A stretch of 5,765 bases of DNA. Source: an uncultured Akkermansia sp. (GTDB lineage: Bacteria; Verrucomicrobiota; Verrucomicrobiia; Verrucomicrobiales; Akkermansiaceae). This document shows, piece after piece, positions 4,769 through 5,765 of this stretch. Both the position numbers and the translations under genes were made by a program. A model generated the notes under the pieces. The model was not told where the DNA came from and did not search any database. It saw only the letters and a program-made list of their open reading frames with translations. Numbering within the stretch: position 1 is the stretch's first letter; the number at the start of each line of letters is the position of its first letter. The stretch is taken from assembly GCA_947585525.1 (NCBI GenBank), contig CANPXA010000120.1:1-5765 (forward strand), in the 5' to 3' direction.

Positions 4769-5374
4769 ATGGCTCTCATCTACATCAGAAACCAAGATCA
4801 GCAGTACGTTTTCGAGCTGCCGGCAGTAGTCGGAACAGAGGTTTACGTCGGAACGGAGGCGACGTGCCCCATCAACCTGGCAGGTGTCGGTGGCGTGTCG
4901 CCGGTGCATGCGCGCATCGTGTGTCAGCCGGAGGGATACGTGATAGAAGATCTGCAGAGTCAGTACGGTACAAGGGTGGGAGAGCGTTCGGTGGTGCAGC
5001 CGGAGTACATGATGCCCGGGGTTGAGTACGTGCTGGGACAGGCGGTGCTCGTCTTGGATCTTTCCGCCCCGCAGGCTGTGTCTCCCGAGCCTGTTCCTCA
5101 GCAACAGCCCCGGCAGGAAGCGGGCAAGCCGAAGTTGCGTGCCGCCATGCCGAAGAGGACGGTCGGAGGAGCCGCTGCTGTGAAGGGGAGTGTGCTGATG
5201 ACTGCAACGGCCACATCGCACAAACGTTCGGGCGGGGGATCTGCACTGACGGCGATCTGTGTGCTTGTGTTGTTAGCGATAGCTTTTTACACAGGATTGG
5301 CGCTGCATCATTGGGAACGTACAGGAAACTTTTTGCCGGGGATTGTAGCGGATTCGGAACCGGAGGAGGAATGA
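4769..5374 (+). CDS. FHA-domain protein with C-terminal membrane anchor
   Basis: A 201-residue protein. Residues 1-98 resemble a forkhead-associated domain, a beta-sandwich that binds phosphothreonine peptides: VGTEATCPINL (27-37), GVSPVHARIV (42-51), YVIEDLQSQYGTRVGERSV (57-75) and the late strand YVLGQAVLVLDL (87-98). A Pro/Gln- and Lys/Arg-rich linker (about 100-155) leads to one membrane helix at about 157-180 and a short acidic end. The FHA domain is thus probably cytoplasmic, with a small tail outside. Several binding residues differ from the consensus: the GR arginine is Thr29, the SRxH arginine is Pro45, and the asparagine before GT is Tyr66. Ser44 and His47 remain, so phosphopeptide binding may be altered or lost. 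Its last bases form the ribosome-binding site of the following lipoprotein gene, which it overlaps by ATGA, so the two products are probably made together. No kinase or phosphatase is in the window. The start at 4769 fits the domain boundary but has a poor Shine-Dalgarno. Confidence 0.85.
   Translation: MALIYIRNQDQQYVFELPAVVGTEVYVGTEATCPINLAGVGGVSPVHARIVCQPEGYVIEDLQSQYGTRVGERSVVQPEYMMPGVEYVLGQAVLVLDLSAPQAVSPEPVPQQQPRQEAGKPKLRAAMPKRTVGGAAAVKGSVLMTATATSHKRSGGGSALTAICVLVLLAIAFYTGLALHHWERTGNFLPGIVADSEPEEE
5362..5369 (+). promoter_or_regulatory. strong Shine-Dalgarno for the lipoprotein gene
   Basis: GGAGGAGG immediately before the ATG at 5371 is an excellent anti-16S match, the first GGAGG being four bases away. 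It lies within the last codons of the FHA gene and supports the overlapping start. It stands out because most other starts in the window have weak or no such site. Confidence 0.8.
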
Positions 5375-5765
5375 AAGGGGAGCACAGAGCGGCGTGGCTG
5401 ATGGTATGCGGTCTGCTGCTGCTCACGTCCTGTCGGGATCGTGAGAAAAAGGATGAGCAGCCGGCAGCTCAACGACAAGAGGAGCATTTGACCATTCCCC
5501 TGCCTCAGGAGGAACCTTCCGTGCCGGGAGGGCAGGAGGTCCGCACGCGTTTGTTGCCGCTTTTGGCGGACTTTGCTATGGTGAAATTGGGCGAGCTGCG
5601 GTTGGATACGGAGGTTCAGGATGATGGCGGCGTTCTGGTGACGGGCAGGGCGATGTTGAACGTCGAGGAAAATTTGTACATGGCTGAAGAGGCTCCGTCG
5701 GTTTTTAACGAACAGCGCAAGGAGATCAATGCAGCGATGAATCGAGCGATGCTGCCGGAATCCAA
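5371..5765 (+). CDS. lipoprotein of unknown function (C-terminus beyond the window)
   Basis: The frame is open from the ATG at 5371 to the window edge, giving 131 residues with no stop. It starts with a lipoprotein signal: a short N-terminus with basic residues (MKGEHRAAW), a hydrophobic core (LMVCGLLLL) and the lipobox LTSC (18-21), so Cys21 should be lipidated after cleavage by signal peptidase II. Then comes a charged, Gln/Glu/Pro-rich linker (about 22-55) and a folded-looking part from about 58 (RTRLLPLLADFAMVKLGEL..., then the alternating strand DDGGVLVTGRAMLNVEENLYM). No family is recognised. Lack of Asp after Cys21 (it is Arg) would favour an outer-membrane destination under the E. coli rule, which may not hold here. 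The ATGA overlap and strong Shine-Dalgarno tie it to the FHA protein, suggesting joint action at the envelope. Confidence 0.85.
   Translation, partial: MKGEHRAAWLMVCGLLLLTSCRDREKKDEQPAAQRQEEHLTIPLPQEEPSVPGGQEVRTRLLPLLADFAMVKLGELRLDTEVQDDGGVLVTGRAMLNVEENLYMAEEAPSVFNEQRKEINAAMNRAMLPES

Noticed and set aside
4600..5025. Forward open frame of 141 codons overlapping the FHA gene
   Set aside because: More than half overlaps the FHA domain in another frame, and the product is Arg/Gly-rich with no motif.

Overview
The window suggests a Gram-negative-type bacterium of the PVC superphylum, most likely Verrucomicrobiota (Akkermansia-like). This is inference from protein style: a BioD of the short 'ACGDRxDA' type, a single-pass protein with a glycine-rich linker and a PA14-like region, an FHA protein with a C-terminal membrane anchor, and a lipoprotein with a clear lipobox. 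No rRNA or unique marker confirms it. The DNA looks like an ordinary chromosomal segment with moderate GC. I see no transposase, phage gene, tRNA, rRNA or CRISPR array.

Region 1 (1-178) holds what may be the tail of an upstream gene, then a heptamer repeat running straight into a strong 12-bp hairpin with a T tract (a likely terminator), then a possible promoter. Region 2 (179-2578) is a tight forward operon: cdaA (diadenylate cyclase, c-di-AMP synthesis), a very short YbbR/CdaR-like membrane protein overlapping the end of cdaA, bioD (dethiobiotin synthetase) 9 bases further on, and folP (dihydropteroate synthase) overlapping the bioD stop codon. c-di-AMP signalling is thus co-transcribed with one step each of biotin and folate synthesis. 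folP appears to lack about eight residues in a loop near its C-terminus, although its catalytic residues are present.

Region 3 (2579-4091) holds a reverse-strand gene convergent with folP. It encodes a 458-residue protein with one N-terminal membrane helix, a Ser/Thr/Pro-rich then Gly-rich linker and a PA14-like extracytoplasmic region. A clear reverse-strand terminator (2641-2677) lies between the two. Upstream of the gene are a plausible -10 box and a perfect 8-bp inverted repeat with a 4-bp spacer (4170-4189) that could be an operator.

Region 4 (4092-4768) is a 677-base stretch without a convincing gene. Its second half is packed with small GC-rich hairpins, several with three-base loops, and ends in a second copy of the heptamer repeat plus hairpin seen at the left edge. 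Region 5 (4769-5765) is a forward pair: an FHA-domain protein with a membrane anchor and degenerate phosphopeptide-binding residues, then a lipoprotein translated through an ATGA overlap and cut off by the window end. The pair may work together at the cell envelope, but nothing in the sequence defines their task.

No clear new defence or metabolic system is visible. The best leads are the two-copy repeat-hairpin element, the minimal YbbR-like protein, the FolP loop deletion and the degenerate FHA-lipoprotein pair.
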